The translations under genes and the position numbers were made by a program. The notes beneath the pieces are model-generated. The model was not told the origin of the DNA. It saw only the letters and a list, made by a program, of their open reading frames with translations, and did not search any database. Positions 15,259 through 23,470 of a DNA stretch of 38,500 nucleotides are shown here, piece after piece (the stretch's first letter is position 1; every line of letters starts with the position of its first letter). The stretch covers positions 1 to 38,500 of the forward strand of contig JAGBNO010000073.1 in the NCBI GenBank assembly GCA_017634355.1. The letters run 5' to 3'. The DNA comes from Lachnospiraceae bacterium. Lineage in GTDB: Bacteria; Bacillota; Clostridia; Lachnospirales; Lachnospiraceae.

Positions 15259-16170
15259 CTAGAATTCCCCCGCCATACACACTTCAGGCTCCAGTTCCAC
15301 GCCGAAGCTATCCCTCACCTTTTCCTGCACCGCTTCTATGAGCGCCCTGATATCTGCCGCGGTCGCGCCGCCTTTATTTATGATAAAGCCACAGTGCTTT
15401 TCAGATACCTGCGCCCCTCCTATGCTAAAGCCGGAAAGCCCCGCTTCCATGATAAGCTTTCCCGCAAAGCTGTCCTTTGGCCGCTTAAAGGTACTGCCCG
15501 CGCTGGGGTACTGAAGGGGCTGCTTTTCCTGCCGCTTCTCTTTCAGTTCCTGCATGTGGGAGCCGATTTCCTGCCTGTCGCCCCTTGACATGATAAATAC
15601 GGTCTTCAGGGCTATATAGTCACTCCTCTTAAAAATACTGTCCCTGTATCCGAACTCCAGCTGCGCTCCCTGCAGCTTAGAAACTTGCCCATCGGGAAGC
15701 AGGACCTCTACAGACTCCACTATATCTGCCATCTCTCCGCCATAAGCGCCTGCATTCATGACCATTGCGCCCCCTACAGTCCCCGGAATGCCCGACGCGA
15801 ATTCCAGACCGGTCAGGGCCGCATCGAGAGCCATTTTTGACACTGACGAAAGTATGGCTCCCGCATCGGCTGTTATGCGGTTTTCCTTAATGGTTATATC
15901 GCTTAAGCCCGGAATGAGATGCACTACCACGCCCCTTATGCCCTTATCCCCTATGAGCATATTGCTGCCATTTCCTAGGACCAGTCTGGGTATGTTTTCC
16001 CTGTTCAGCCCGATTATCAGTTTCGAAAGCTCCGCCGTATTCCCAGGGCATACAAAGAAATCCGCGGGCCCGCCCACCTTGAAACTGGTATGCCTGTCCA
16101 TAGGCTCATTTTTTTTAATCCTATCGTCGGGGACCAGGGTTTTCAGATATTGATATAGTTCTCTTTCCAT
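15259..16170 (-). CDS. murB: UDP-N-acetylmuramate dehydrogenase
   Basis: 303 residues. This FAD enzyme reduces UDP-GlcNAc-enolpyruvate to UDP-MurNAc, the second step in peptidoglycan precursor synthesis. Motifs: RHTSFKVGGPADFF (26-39), VLGNGSNMLIGD, SGIPGTVGGAMVMNAGAYGGE with the FAD-binding Gly-rich loop, YRDSIFK, and PSAGSTFKRP with the catalytic Ser. The absence of the type I insertion fits a type II MurB. The stop of glk is two bases upstream of its ATG. Confidence 0.96.
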   Translation of the reverse strand: MERELYQYLKTLVPDDRIKKNEPMDRHTSFKVGGPADFFVCPGNTAELSKLIIGLNRENIPRLVLGNGSNMLIGDKGIRGVVVHLIPGLSDITIKENRITADAGAILSSVSKMALDAALTGLEFASGIPGTVGGAMVMNAGAYGGEMADIVESVEVLLPDGQVSKLQGAQLEFGYRDSIFKRSDYIALKTVFIMSRGDRQEIGSHMQELKEKRQEKQPLQYPSAGSTFKRPKDSFAGKLIMEAGLSGFSIGGAQVSEKHCGFIINKGGATAADIRALIEAVQEKVRDSFGVELEPEVCMAGEF

Positions 16171-16172
16171 AT

Positions 16173-17114
16173 TTATGCCAGCACCAGCCTCGCCGCACCA
16201 TACATGCCACCGTCATTTCCAAGGGTTGCCAGCGCAAAGCGGGTGTCCATGCTGGCATGGAAAACGTACTTTTCAAAATTCTTCCTCACATAAGGTATAA
16301 GCACATCGCCTGCAAGGGACATCCCCCCGCCTATTATGATTAGCTCCGGATTCACTATGCTGGCGAGATTTGCCAGAGAGCTCCCCAGATAGTAGCCGAA
16401 TTTTTCAGCGACCTTTATGGCAAGGCTGTCCCCCGCCTTCACTGCATCCCATATAGCCTTTGCGTCCGGCTCTCCGTACCGCAGGGAGCTTTGTGTATCC
16501 GGATATGCCTCCAGTTCCCTCCTTAAAAGCCTTACCACTCCTGTTGCGGAGGCGTATTGCTCCAGACAGCCCGTCTTGCCGCAGTTACATATCTCTGTCT
16601 CACCCTCCTGCACAAAGGTATGGCCTATTTCTCCGCCGGAACCGGTGAATCCCGCAAGGATATGGCCGTTTATAATGATGCCGCCGCCTATTCCTGTGCC
16701 CAGCGTCACCATTACTACGCTGCCGCAGCCCTTCCCGCTGCCCACCCAGGCCTCGCCCAGGGCGGCTACATTTGCGTCATTTGCGGCCTTTACTTCCGTA
16801 ATCCCTCCCAGATAATGCGAAAGCTTTTCTTCCACATTGAAAGTATCCGGCCAATGGAGGTTGACGGCCTTTCTTATTACGCCATGGCTATCTACAGGGC
16901 CTGGCAATCCTACGCCTACGCCCTTCAGCTCTTTTATCGGGATCTGCCTGTCCTTTATCTTCTGCAGAACGGAAAGAGCAATGTCCGGCAATATGTCCTT
17001 CCCGTTATTTTCTACCCTTGTGGGAATAGACCATTTCTCAGCCATATTCCCGTCATCAGTAAAAAGCCCTATCTTTACCGAGGTGCCACCCACATCAATG
17101 CCTATCGCATACAT
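16173..17114 (-). CDS. glk: ROK-family glucokinase
   Basis: 313 residues. ATP-dependent phosphorylation of glucose. GIDVGGTSVKIGLF at the N-terminus binds phosphate; ANDANVAALGEAWVG carries the catalytic Asp; GTGIGGGIIINGHI and the zinc motif CNCGKTGCLEQYAS (CxCGxxGCxE) place it in ROK; IIIGGG closes the nucleotide site. No N-terminal helix-turn-helix is present, so it is an enzyme and not a ROK repressor. It lies between hprK and murB, an arrangement that ties sugar activation to HPr kinase. Confidence 0.94.
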   Translation of the reverse strand: MYAIGIDVGGTSVKIGLFTDDGNMAEKWSIPTRVENNGKDILPDIALSVLQKIKDRQIPIKELKGVGVGLPGPVDSHGVIRKAVNLHWPDTFNVEEKLSHYLGGITEVKAANDANVAALGEAWVGSGKGCGSVVMVTLGTGIGGGIIINGHILAGFTGSGGEIGHTFVQEGETEICNCGKTGCLEQYASATGVVRLLRRELEAYPDTQSSLRYGEPDAKAIWDAVKAGDSLAIKVAEKFGYYLGSSLANLASIVNPELIIIGGGMSLAGDVLIPYVRKNFEKYVFHASMDTRFALATLGNDGGMYGAARLVLA

Positions 17115-17162
17115 AAGCCTTTTCCTCCTCCCGGCTTTTCCACAGCAAAAGCCACGCTCACA

Positions 17163-18089
17163 CTAATCCCTCTTCTGCAAGTTCTCCTGTACCCTTTTAT
17201 ACAGCTCCTGGGCCGCATTGTAGCCCATCTTCTTCTGGCGGTAGTTTATGGCCGCAGTTTCGCATATAATGGCGAGATTCCTGCCCGGACGTATGGGAAT
17301 ATTCTGGCAGACCACCTTTTTGCCCAGATATTCCGTATATTCCTCATTGAGGCCCAGCCTGTCGTAGTCCTTGTCCTTATTCCAATCCTCCAGATGTATT
17401 ACGAGGTCTATGCTCTGGGTCTCCTTCACGCTGGTAGTTCCATAGAGAGCCTTCACATCCACTATGCCTATGCCCCTAAGCTCTATGAAGTGCTTTGTGA
17501 TATCAGGCGCGGAGCCTATCAGTGTGTCCCCGCTCACCTTGCGTATCTCCACCACGTCGTCGGAAATGAGCCTGTGCCCCCTCTTGATAAGCTCCAGTGC
17601 GGCTTCGCTCTTCCCTATGCCACTCTCGCCGGTTATCAGCACACCCTCGCCATTCACATCTACCAGTACGCCGTGTATGGAGATGCAGGGAGCCAGCTTG
17701 ACTTTCAGCCATCTTATGGTCTCAGCCATGAAGTCCGACGTGGAGATATTCGACTTCAGCACAGGCATGTTATATTTTGCGGCATACTGCATAAAAATGG
17801 CGTCAGGATCCATGGCCCTGCAAAAAATAAATGCCGGCTCCTCCTTAGAGAGAAGCAGGTCATATATTTCACGCTTTCTCTCGTCAGACATAAGCTCCAT
17901 ATAGGAGTATTCCACATGGCCTATGATCTCCAGCCTCTGCGCATCGAAATGTTCAAAGAAGCCCGTGAGCTGCAGTGCGGGACGGTTCACATCCGGCTCT
18001 GTGATCTTCCTCTCCCCTATATCTATCTCCGGAGTGAGGTTTGTAAGGTTCATCTTGTCTATGAGATCCTGTAAGTAGACTGTGGACAT
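17163..18089 (-). CDS. hprK: HPr kinase/phosphorylase
   Basis: 308 residues. N-terminal HPrK domain (about 1-130) and C-terminal catalytic domain with the P-loop GESGIGKSEAALELIKRGH and the following LISDDVVEI, plus the HprK signature region ELRGIGIVDVKALYG. It phosphorylates Ser46 of HPr/Crh and reverses the reaction with phosphate, which sets catabolite control in Firmicutes. ATG follows GGGAGG. It starts the run hprK-glk-murB-rapZ-whiA-HPr-like. The HPr-like product in the same run keeps Ser46 but not His15, a natural partner for this enzyme. Confidence 0.97.
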   Translation of the reverse strand: MSTVYLQDLIDKMNLTNLTPEIDIGERKITEPDVNRPALQLTGFFEHFDAQRLEIIGHVEYSYMELMSDERKREIYDLLLSKEEPAFIFCRAMDPDAIFMQYAAKYNMPVLKSNISTSDFMAETIRWLKVKLAPCISIHGVLVDVNGEGVLITGESGIGKSEAALELIKRGHRLISDDVVEIRKVSGDTLIGSAPDITKHFIELRGIGIVDVKALYGTTSVKETQSIDLVIHLEDWNKDKDYDRLGLNEEYTEYLGKKVVCQNIPIRPGRNLAIICETAAINYRQKKMGYNAAQELYKRVQENLQKRD

Positions 18090-18257
18090 GGCTGCCTCCC
18101 GATCATTATCATGCTATTCAGCGCCCCGCTCCTCCGAAAGCGCAAACGGACATTCCAAAAATGGAGTCGCCTTGCGCATTTTCACGGCATCAGGCACGCT
18201 CAGAGTGTATATACGGCGCTCAAAATGTGTCGCTGGCAAATTTTGCGGCGCAGGCGG
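18090..18257 (-). other. uvrC to hprK gap
   Basis: 168 bases with no gene. It contains GCTATTCAG (18113-18121), a 9-mer also seen at 11090-11098 and 24468-24476, and several GCGC-rich short dyads. I could not find a convincing -35/-10 pair for hprK. Confidence 0.5.
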
Positions 18258-20168
18258 TCAGAAGCGCTTTGCGCCCTGCCCGCCGCTGTCCTCTGCTATC
18301 GGATGTTCCTTAAAGAAATCGGCAACTGCCTGGGCGGCCCTGCCATTCATTTCCGGCACATCCTTTAGCTCCTCCTCGCTTGCGGCCGCTATGGCCTCTA
18401 TAGAGCCAAATGAACGCAGCAGGGCTTTCCGGCGTGTATCCCCTATCCCCTGAATATCGTCCAGCACGGAATGCAGCTGTGCTTTGCCGTGGAGGGAGCG
18501 GTGATACTCTATGGCAAAGCGGTGGGTCTCATCCTGTATGCGCGTGACCAGCCTGAAAGTCTCCCCATGCGAATCTATGGGCAGCTCGTTATTATCGAAA
18601 TATATCCCCCTGGTCCTGTGGTGGTCGTCCTTCACCATGCCGGCGACAGGTATGGAGAGTCCCAGCTTATTCAGGACATCCAGGGCTATGTTGACCTGCC
18701 CCTTGCCTCCGTCCATGAGTATAAGGTCCGGATACCGTGTGAAGGAGTCCAGCCCTTCCTCATCCCCCTCTGCCTGAGTGAGCCTTTCAAAACGCCTTGT
18801 CAGCACCTCTTCCATGCTGGCATAGTCATTAGGCCCCACCACTGTCTTTATCCGGAATTTCCTGTAATCGGACTTTTTCGCCCTTCCCTTCTCAAAGACC
18901 ACCATGCTGCCCACGGATTCAAAACCGCTGATATTTGAAATATCGTAAGATTCTATGCGCAGGGCAGAGTCTATGCCTATAAGCTCTGCCAGGGCCATGG
19001 CCGCCCCATAAGTCCTCTGCTCTTCCTTTTCCAGCTTTTCCTTGTCTGTGCTTAATATCAGCTCCGCATTCTTTTTTGCGAGGAGTATGAGCCTCTCCTT
19101 CATTCCCCGCCTGGGGGTAAAGAGCGTGACTTTGCTGCCCTTCTTCTTAGTCAGCCACTCTTCTATAAGCCCCCTGTCCTCGATGTCACATTCCAACATA
19201 ACCTCCTTGGGGATAAAGGGCGTGCCTGCATAGAACTGCTTCACGAAGCTGCCTATGACCTCCGCTTCTGTCTGGTCCTGTACTCCTGTCATGTAATAGT
19301 GGTCACGGCCCTGCAGCCTGCCTTCCCTTATGAAGAAAATCTGCACCACCGCATCCTTGCCATCGCCGTAGAGGGCTACTACGTCCCTGTCCTCATTGCT
19401 TCCGGCGGCCGTGATCTTCTGCTTCTGCGCCACAGCCTTGACGGAATTCAGAAGGTCCCTCCACTGTATGGCATCCTCATATCTGAGCTCTTCCGATGCC
19501 TTATCCATCCGCCCTTTGAGCATATCCAGTATGGGCTTGTAGTTTCCGTTCAAAAAGTCCAGAGCCCCATCCACCGACTCCCTGTAGGCCGTCTCTGTGA
19601 CTGTGCCGCTCTTGCAGGGTCCCGAACACTGCTTGATGTGGTAGTTCAGGCAGGGCCGCTGCTTATCCCTGTCCCTGGGCAGGACGCGGTTGCAGGTGCG
19701 GAGCGTATAGATTTTATTAATTAACTCTATGGTATCCCTTACAGCCCAGGCCGAGGTATAAGGGCCGAAGAGCCTTGCCCTGGACTTGCCTCCCCCTGTG
19801 TCCCCCTGGGGCCTGCGGGCAAATAATATCCTGGGAAAATCCTCCTGAACGGTGACCTTTATATACGGATAGCTCTTGTCATCCTTCAGCATGGTATTGT
19901 AGCGGGGACGGTGCTTTTTAATGAGGTTGCTCTCCAGCACCAGGGCTTCCAGTTCGGAATCCGTCACTATGTACTCAAAATACTGTATATGCCCCACCAT
20001 TTTCTGTATCTTCGGGCTCTTTTTTGTGCTACGGAAATATGAATGTACCCTGTTGAAGAGATTGACAGCCTTCCCGACATAGATGATCTCGTCATCTGCG
20101 GCATGCATTATGTACACACCGGGGCTTTTGGGGAGACGCTTTAAGTTTTCTTCTATGTCGAATTCCAT
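18258..20168 (-). CDS. uvrC: Excinuclease ABC subunit C
   Basis: 636 residues, usual length. GIY-YIG nuclease at about 13-95 (SPGVYIM and EIIYVGKAVNLFNRVHSYF) for the 3' incision, a Cys-containing segment TCNRVLPRDRDKQRPCLNYH, the UVR helix pair, the RNase H-like domain for the 5' incision (SYDISNISGFESVGSMVVFE and LILMDGGKGQV) and C-terminal helix-hairpin-helix repeats (IQGIGDTRRKALL). It makes the dual cuts in nucleotide excision repair with UvrAB, which are not in this window. The ATG lies seven bases after a TGCTATAAT extended -10, with no Shine-Dalgarno in place, so the mRNA may be leaderless. mglB is transcribed divergently. Confidence 0.97.
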   Translation of the reverse strand: MEFDIEENLKRLPKSPGVYIMHAADDEIIYVGKAVNLFNRVHSYFRSTKKSPKIQKMVGHIQYFEYIVTDSELEALVLESNLIKKHRPRYNTMLKDDKSYPYIKVTVQEDFPRILFARRPQGDTGGGKSRARLFGPYTSAWAVRDTIELINKIYTLRTCNRVLPRDRDKQRPCLNYHIKQCSGPCKSGTVTETAYRESVDGALDFLNGNYKPILDMLKGRMDKASEELRYEDAIQWRDLLNSVKAVAQKQKITAAGSNEDRDVVALYGDGKDAVVQIFFIREGRLQGRDHYYMTGVQDQTEAEVIGSFVKQFYAGTPFIPKEVMLECDIEDRGLIEEWLTKKKGSKVTLFTPRRGMKERLILLAKKNAELILSTDKEKLEKEEQRTYGAAMALAELIGIDSALRIESYDISNISGFESVGSMVVFEKGRAKKSDYRKFRIKTVVGPNDYASMEEVLTRRFERLTQAEGDEEGLDSFTRYPDLILMDGGKGQVNIALDVLNKLGLSIPVAGMVKDDHHRTRGIYFDNNELPIDSHGETFRLVTRIQDETHRFAIEYHRSLHGKAQLHSVLDDIQGIGDTRRKALLRSFGSIEAIAAASEEELKDVPEMNGRAAQAVADFFKEHPIAEDSGGQGAKRF

Positions 20169-20175
20169 AGGGTCG

Positions 20176-20184
20176 ATTATAGCA
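20176..20184 (-). promoter_or_regulatory. Extended -10 promoter of uvrC
   Basis: On the minus strand TGCTATAAT ends seven bases before the uvrC ATG at 20168. No clear -35 is seen. The predicted transcription start is at or within a base of the A of the ATG. Confidence 0.6.
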
Positions 20185-20202
20185 CATTTTCCTCTAATGT
20201 GA

Positions 20203-20231
20203 TTGACTTTTTTGAAAGAGTATTCTATATT
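20203..20231 (+). promoter_or_regulatory. Promoter of mglB
   Basis: TTGACT (20203-20208), a 17-base spacer and TATATT (20226-20231). The start would be near 20238, giving a leader of about 150 bases with a hairpin. Confidence 0.75.
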
Positions 20232-20316
20232 TAATCTGTTTTCCTGAAGGTTCGGTTTGTTCCATTTTTAGAGCCTCTTTTTAAGAAAGCTTTGCACATT
20301 CTGTATTACTAACGAA

Positions 20317-20336
20317 GGCTTCAATAAGTGGAAGCC
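20317..20336 (+). other. Hairpin in the mglB leader
   Basis: GGCTTC (20317-20322) pairs with GAAGCC (20331-20336) around an 8-base loop. The palindrome TTCCGGAA (20339-20346) follows. The ribosome binding site GGGAGG lies about 30 bases further on. Role unknown; no cre-like box was found. Confidence 0.5.
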
Positions 20337-20386
20337 CATTCCGGAAGGAAGATCATATTGTTAATGTTTTAAGGGAGGAAAAAGAC

Positions 20387-21607
20387 ATGAAAAAAAAAGT
20401 TCTAAGTGTGCTCTTGAGTGCCGCTATGGCTGTTTCTCTTACGGCCTGCGGCGGTGCGGCCCAGACAGCCCAGCAGGCGGCAGGCGATGCCGCAGGCGCG
20501 GCTGCTGATGCGGCCAGTGCGGCAGCTGACACCGCAGCGGATGCGGCGGCTGATGCGGCAGATGCAGCGGCGGACACAGCGGCTGATGCGGCCAATACGG
20601 CGGCGGATGCAGCGGGCAATGCAGCTGATGCGGCAGCTGACGCAGTAGCGGATGCGACTGGCGCAGCCAACGCAGACCTTGCAGACAAGAAGGTCGGTGT
20701 ATGTATTTATCAGTTCTCTGATAACTTCATGACCCTCTTCCGCAATGAGCTCAGCAGCTACCTTGTCAGCAAGGGCTTCTCAGAGGCAAATATCACCATC
20801 CAGGACGGCGCCAATGACCAGGCCACCCAGACCAACCAGATCGACACCTTCATTACCGACGGTGTGGACGTGCTCATCATCAACCCCGTCAACTCCAGCT
20901 CAGCGGCTACCATTACTGATAAAGTAACTGCCGCAAACATCCCTCTTGTATACATCAACCGCGAGCCCAATGCCGACGAGGAGAAGAGATGGGAAGACAA
21001 CAGCTGGAATGTCTGCTATGTTGGCTGTGACGCGCGCCAGTCCGGCACCATGCAGGGCGAGATCATTTCTGACCTCGGCATAGATGCCATCGACTTAAAT
21101 AAGAACGGCAAGGTAGACTATGTTATGATCGAGGGAGATCCTGAGAATGTCGATGCCCAGTATCGTACAGAGTTCTCCGTAAAGGCTCTGACAGACGCAG
21201 GCCTGGAGGTCAACTGCTTAACAGACCAGGTTGGTAACTGGGATCAGTCACAGGGACAGACCCTTGTAGCAAATGCTCTGGCACAGTATGGCAACGATGT
21301 AGAGGTAGTATTCTGCAATAACGATGCCATGGCCCTCGGTGCGCTGCAGGCTATACAGGCCGCTGGACGCACCGTTGGCACTGACATCTTCCTCGTAGGC
21401 GTGGATGCCCTTACAGAGGCATGCGAAGACGTACTTGCAGGTACTATGACCGGTACTGTTTTCAATGACCACATCGCACAGTCCCACAGTGCGGCAGATG
21501 CGGCCATCAACTATCTCACCGGTGGCACCAACGAGCACTATATCGGCTGCGATTACAAGAAGGTCACCAAGGACAATGCGCAGGAGATCCTCGACAGCCT
21601 GAAATAA
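20387..21607 (+). CDS. mglB: Galactose/glucose-type ABC transporter substrate-binding lipoprotein
   Basis: 406 residues. Lipoprotein signal peptide with lipobox LTAC and Cys21, so the protein is anchored outside the membrane. Residues about 24-98 are an Ala/Asp tract of irregular AAD-type repeats, far longer than a usual linker. A periplasmic-binding domain of the MglB type starts at KKVGVCIYQF (101). The calcium loop DLNKNGK (236-242) matches the DxNxDG loop of Escherichia coli MglB, and YINREP, DPENVDAQYR, NNDAMALGAL and VGVDAL are sugar-site regions. ATG follows GGGAGG. First gene of mglBAC; a terminator follows it, which should raise MglB relative to the membrane parts. Confidence 0.95.
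   Translation: MKKKVLSVLLSAAMAVSLTACGGAAQTAQQAAGDAAGAAADAASAAADTAADAAADAADAAADTAADAANTAADAAGNAADAAADAVADATGAANADLADKKVGVCIYQFSDNFMTLFRNELSSYLVSKGFSEANITIQDGANDQATQTNQIDTFITDGVDVLIINPVNSSSAATITDKVTAANIPLVYINREPNADEEKRWEDNSWNVCYVGCDARQSGTMQGEIISDLGIDAIDLNKNGKVDYVMIEGDPENVDAQYRTEFSVKALTDAGLEVNCLTDQVGNWDQSQGQTLVANALAQYGNDVEVVFCNNDAMALGALQAIQAAGRTVGTDIFLVGVDALTEACEDVLAGTMTGTVFNDHIAQSHSAADAAINYLTGGTNEHYIGCDYKKVTKDNAQEILDSLK
20459..20680 (+). repeat. GCGGCNGAT-type coding repeat in mglB
   Basis: Imperfect repeats of codons for Ala-Ala-Asp (GCGGCTGATGCGGC and variants) fill about 220 bases. Units vary at third positions, so the tract is old or selected at protein level and not a fresh slippage product. 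Confidence 0.8.
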
Positions 21608-21630
21608 TTTAATCTAAATACAAGTCCTAT

Positions 21631-21668
21631 AAGGTGCGAGTACGATGACACGTACCCGCACCTTTTTT
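21631..21668 (+). terminator. Intra-operon terminator between mglB and mglA
   Basis: AAGGTGCG and GTACG pair with CGTAC and CGCACCTT (one mismatch), followed by TTTTTT. It probably lets only part of the transcripts read on into mglA. Confidence 0.88.
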
Positions 21669-21776
21669 CAAAAAAACAATGCTGGGCTCAAAAGCAATAT
21701 GCCAGGCCTGTTTGCAAAAGCATAGTTTTGACCCCGGCATCTTATTACAGAAAGTCACATAGCAGAGGAGGTATTT

Positions 21777-23285
21777 ATGGCGGAATACAAGCTGGAATTA
21801 AAGGGTGTGAGCAAATCCTTTCCCGGCGTCAAGGCCTTGGAAAAGGTTAATTTATCTGTCCGCCCGGGAACAGTGCATGCTTTGATGGGGGAAAATGGTG
21901 CCGGAAAATCAACTTTGATGAAATGTCTTTTCGGCATCTATAGCATGGATGAAGGGCAGATTTTCCTGAATGGAGAACCTGTAGAAATAAAAAATCCCGA
22001 TGACGCAATGAAAAAGGGCATAGCTATGGTGCACCAGGAGCTGCAGCCGGTCCTAGCCCGCAGCATATCAGAAAATATGTATCTGGGACGCTTTCCCGTA
22101 AAGCACTTCGGCCCCCTGCAGGTCATAGACCACAAGGCCATGAACCAGGAAACGGAGAAATGGCTTAAAGAGCTGGGGCTGGATTACGACCCCAAAGCCC
22201 TGCTCGGCTCTCTTTCCATAGGGCAGATGCAGATGGTGGAAATAGCCAAGGCCGTCTCCCATGACGCAACCATTATCATTTTTGACGAGCCCACATCTTC
22301 TCTCTCGGATAAAGAAGTAGATTTCCTCTTCAAGGTCATGAATGACCTGCGGGACAGGGGCGTCGCAATGATATATATTTCCCATAAAATGGATGAGATC
22401 AAGCGCATTTCCGATGATATCACCATCATGAGGGATGGTACTTATGTCGGCACATGGGCGGCAGATGCCCTGACGACCGATGAGATCATTGCCAAGATGG
22501 TGGGGCGTGAGCTCACAAATATTTATCCTGAGCACAATCACGAAATAGGCGATGTAATTATGGAAGTTGACGGCCTCACCAGCATACATCCAAAATCATT
22601 TAGAAATATCAGCTTCAAGCTTAAAAAAGGAGAAATCCTTGGTTTCGGCGGCCTGGTAGGCGCACAGCGTACAGAGCTTATGGAAGGGCTCTTCGGCATA
22701 CGCCATCTGGCCAGCGGAACTATAAAGATACATGGCAAAAATGTCACAATTAAGAAACCTGCCGATGCCATGAACGCCGGCATAGGAATGATCACTGAGG
22801 ACAGGCGCGGCACCGGCATAGTAGGTTGCCTCTCTATTAAGGACAATGTGGGAATAAGCGTTTATAATAAATTCCTGCAGGCGGGCTTCGTATTAAATCA
22901 CCCTGCCATCAATAAGGTAGTGGACGACAGCATAGAGAAGCTGCGAATCAAGACCCCCAGCATGAAGGAGCTTATACAGAATCTCTCCGGCGGCAATCAG
23001 CAAAAGGTCATAGTCGCAAGATGGCTTGCGAACGACCCAGACATTCTTATCATGGATGAGCCCACCCGCGGAATTGATGTGGGGGCCAAGCACGAAATAT
23101 ATGAGATAATGGAAGAGCTGGCACAGCAGGGAAAGGCCATCATAATGATCTCATCTGAGATGCCTGAACTCCTCGGCATGGCCGACAGGGTCTGTGTCAT
23201 GTGCGATGGCAAACTCACGGGGGAGATAGATAAGAAGGAAGAGATGACCCAGGAAAAAGTAATGAGTTATGCCACGATGTTTTAA
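21777..23285 (+). CDS. mglA: Galactose/methyl-galactoside-type ABC transporter ATPase
   Basis: 502 residues with two ABC domains, as in MglA/RbsA. Domain 1 (about 5-240): Walker A GENGAGKST, signature LSIGQMQMVEIAKA, Walker B IIIFDEPTSSL. Domain 2 (about 255-500): the Walker A region is degenerate (GGLVGAQRTELMEGLFG, lacking GKS/T), which is usual for this family, with signature LSGGNQQKVIVARWL and Walker B ILIMDEPTRGIDVG. ATG follows GAGGAGG. It powers sugar uptake with MglB and MglC. Confidence 0.96.
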   Translation: MAEYKLELKGVSKSFPGVKALEKVNLSVRPGTVHALMGENGAGKSTLMKCLFGIYSMDEGQIFLNGEPVEIKNPDDAMKKGIAMVHQELQPVLARSISENMYLGRFPVKHFGPLQVIDHKAMNQETEKWLKELGLDYDPKALLGSLSIGQMQMVEIAKAVSHDATIIIFDEPTSSLSDKEVDFLFKVMNDLRDRGVAMIYISHKMDEIKRISDDITIMRDGTYVGTWAADALTTDEIIAKMVGRELTNIYPEHNHEIGDVIMEVDGLTSIHPKSFRNISFKLKKGEILGFGGLVGAQRTELMEGLFGIRHLASGTIKIHGKNVTIKKPADAMNAGIGMITEDRRGTGIVGCLSIKDNVGISVYNKFLQAGFVLNHPAINKVVDDSIEKLRIKTPSMKELIQNLSGGNQQKVIVARWLANDPDILIMDEPTRGIDVGAKHEIYEIMEELAQQGKAIIMISSEMPELLGMADRVCVMCDGKLTGEIDKKEEMTQEKVMSYATMF

Positions 23286-23347
23286 ATCTAATACTGGGGT
23301 AATTACCTTTTAATTAAAAAGCCCCCAAATATTCTTTCGGTTTGGAG
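23286..23347 (+). other. mglA to mglC gap, first part
   Basis: This holds an imperfect stem (CCCCCAAA with TTTGGAGG) without a clear U-run after it. The rest of the 185-base gap is filled by two units of the dispersed leader element. Confidence 0.4.
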
Positions 23348-23408
23348 GAGCCTCAATTGCTTTACAGAAGTTAATCAGATATTGCAAAATGTCACCGCAA
23401 TAGAGGAG
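23348..23408 (+). repeat. Dispersed leader element, mglC unit 1
   Basis: Starts GAGCCTCAATTGCTTTACAG, identical to the mgtE leader, then 41 more bases with seven differences. Hairpin TATTGC (23380-23385) with GCAATA (23397-23402), then AGAGGAG. This unit is followed directly by unit 2, not by a start codon. Confidence 0.8.
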
Positions 23409-23465
23409 CTGAATACTGTAAAAGTGTAAGTCAGATATTAGAATATGCTATTCTAATAGAGGAGG
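23400..23465 (+). repeat. Dispersed leader element, mglC unit 2
   Basis: Aligns over 66 bases with 731-796. Its hairpin is the best of the set: TATTAGAATA (23436-23445) pairs perfectly with TATTCTAATA (23449-23458) around three bases, then AGAGGAGG, the mglC ribosome binding site. Confidence 0.85.
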
Positions 23466-23470
23466 TACAA

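Noticed and set aside
16557..18074. A 505-codon open frame on the plus strand opposite glk and hprK
   Set aside because: It is antisense to two clear genes with full motif sets, has no ribosome site, and its translation (rich in Tyr, His and Leu) has no family features. It is a by-product of codon use in the real genes.
20353..20688. Minus-strand Ala/Ser-rich frame opposite mglB
   Set aside because: It mirrors the Ala/Asp repeat of MglB and has no start signal of its own.
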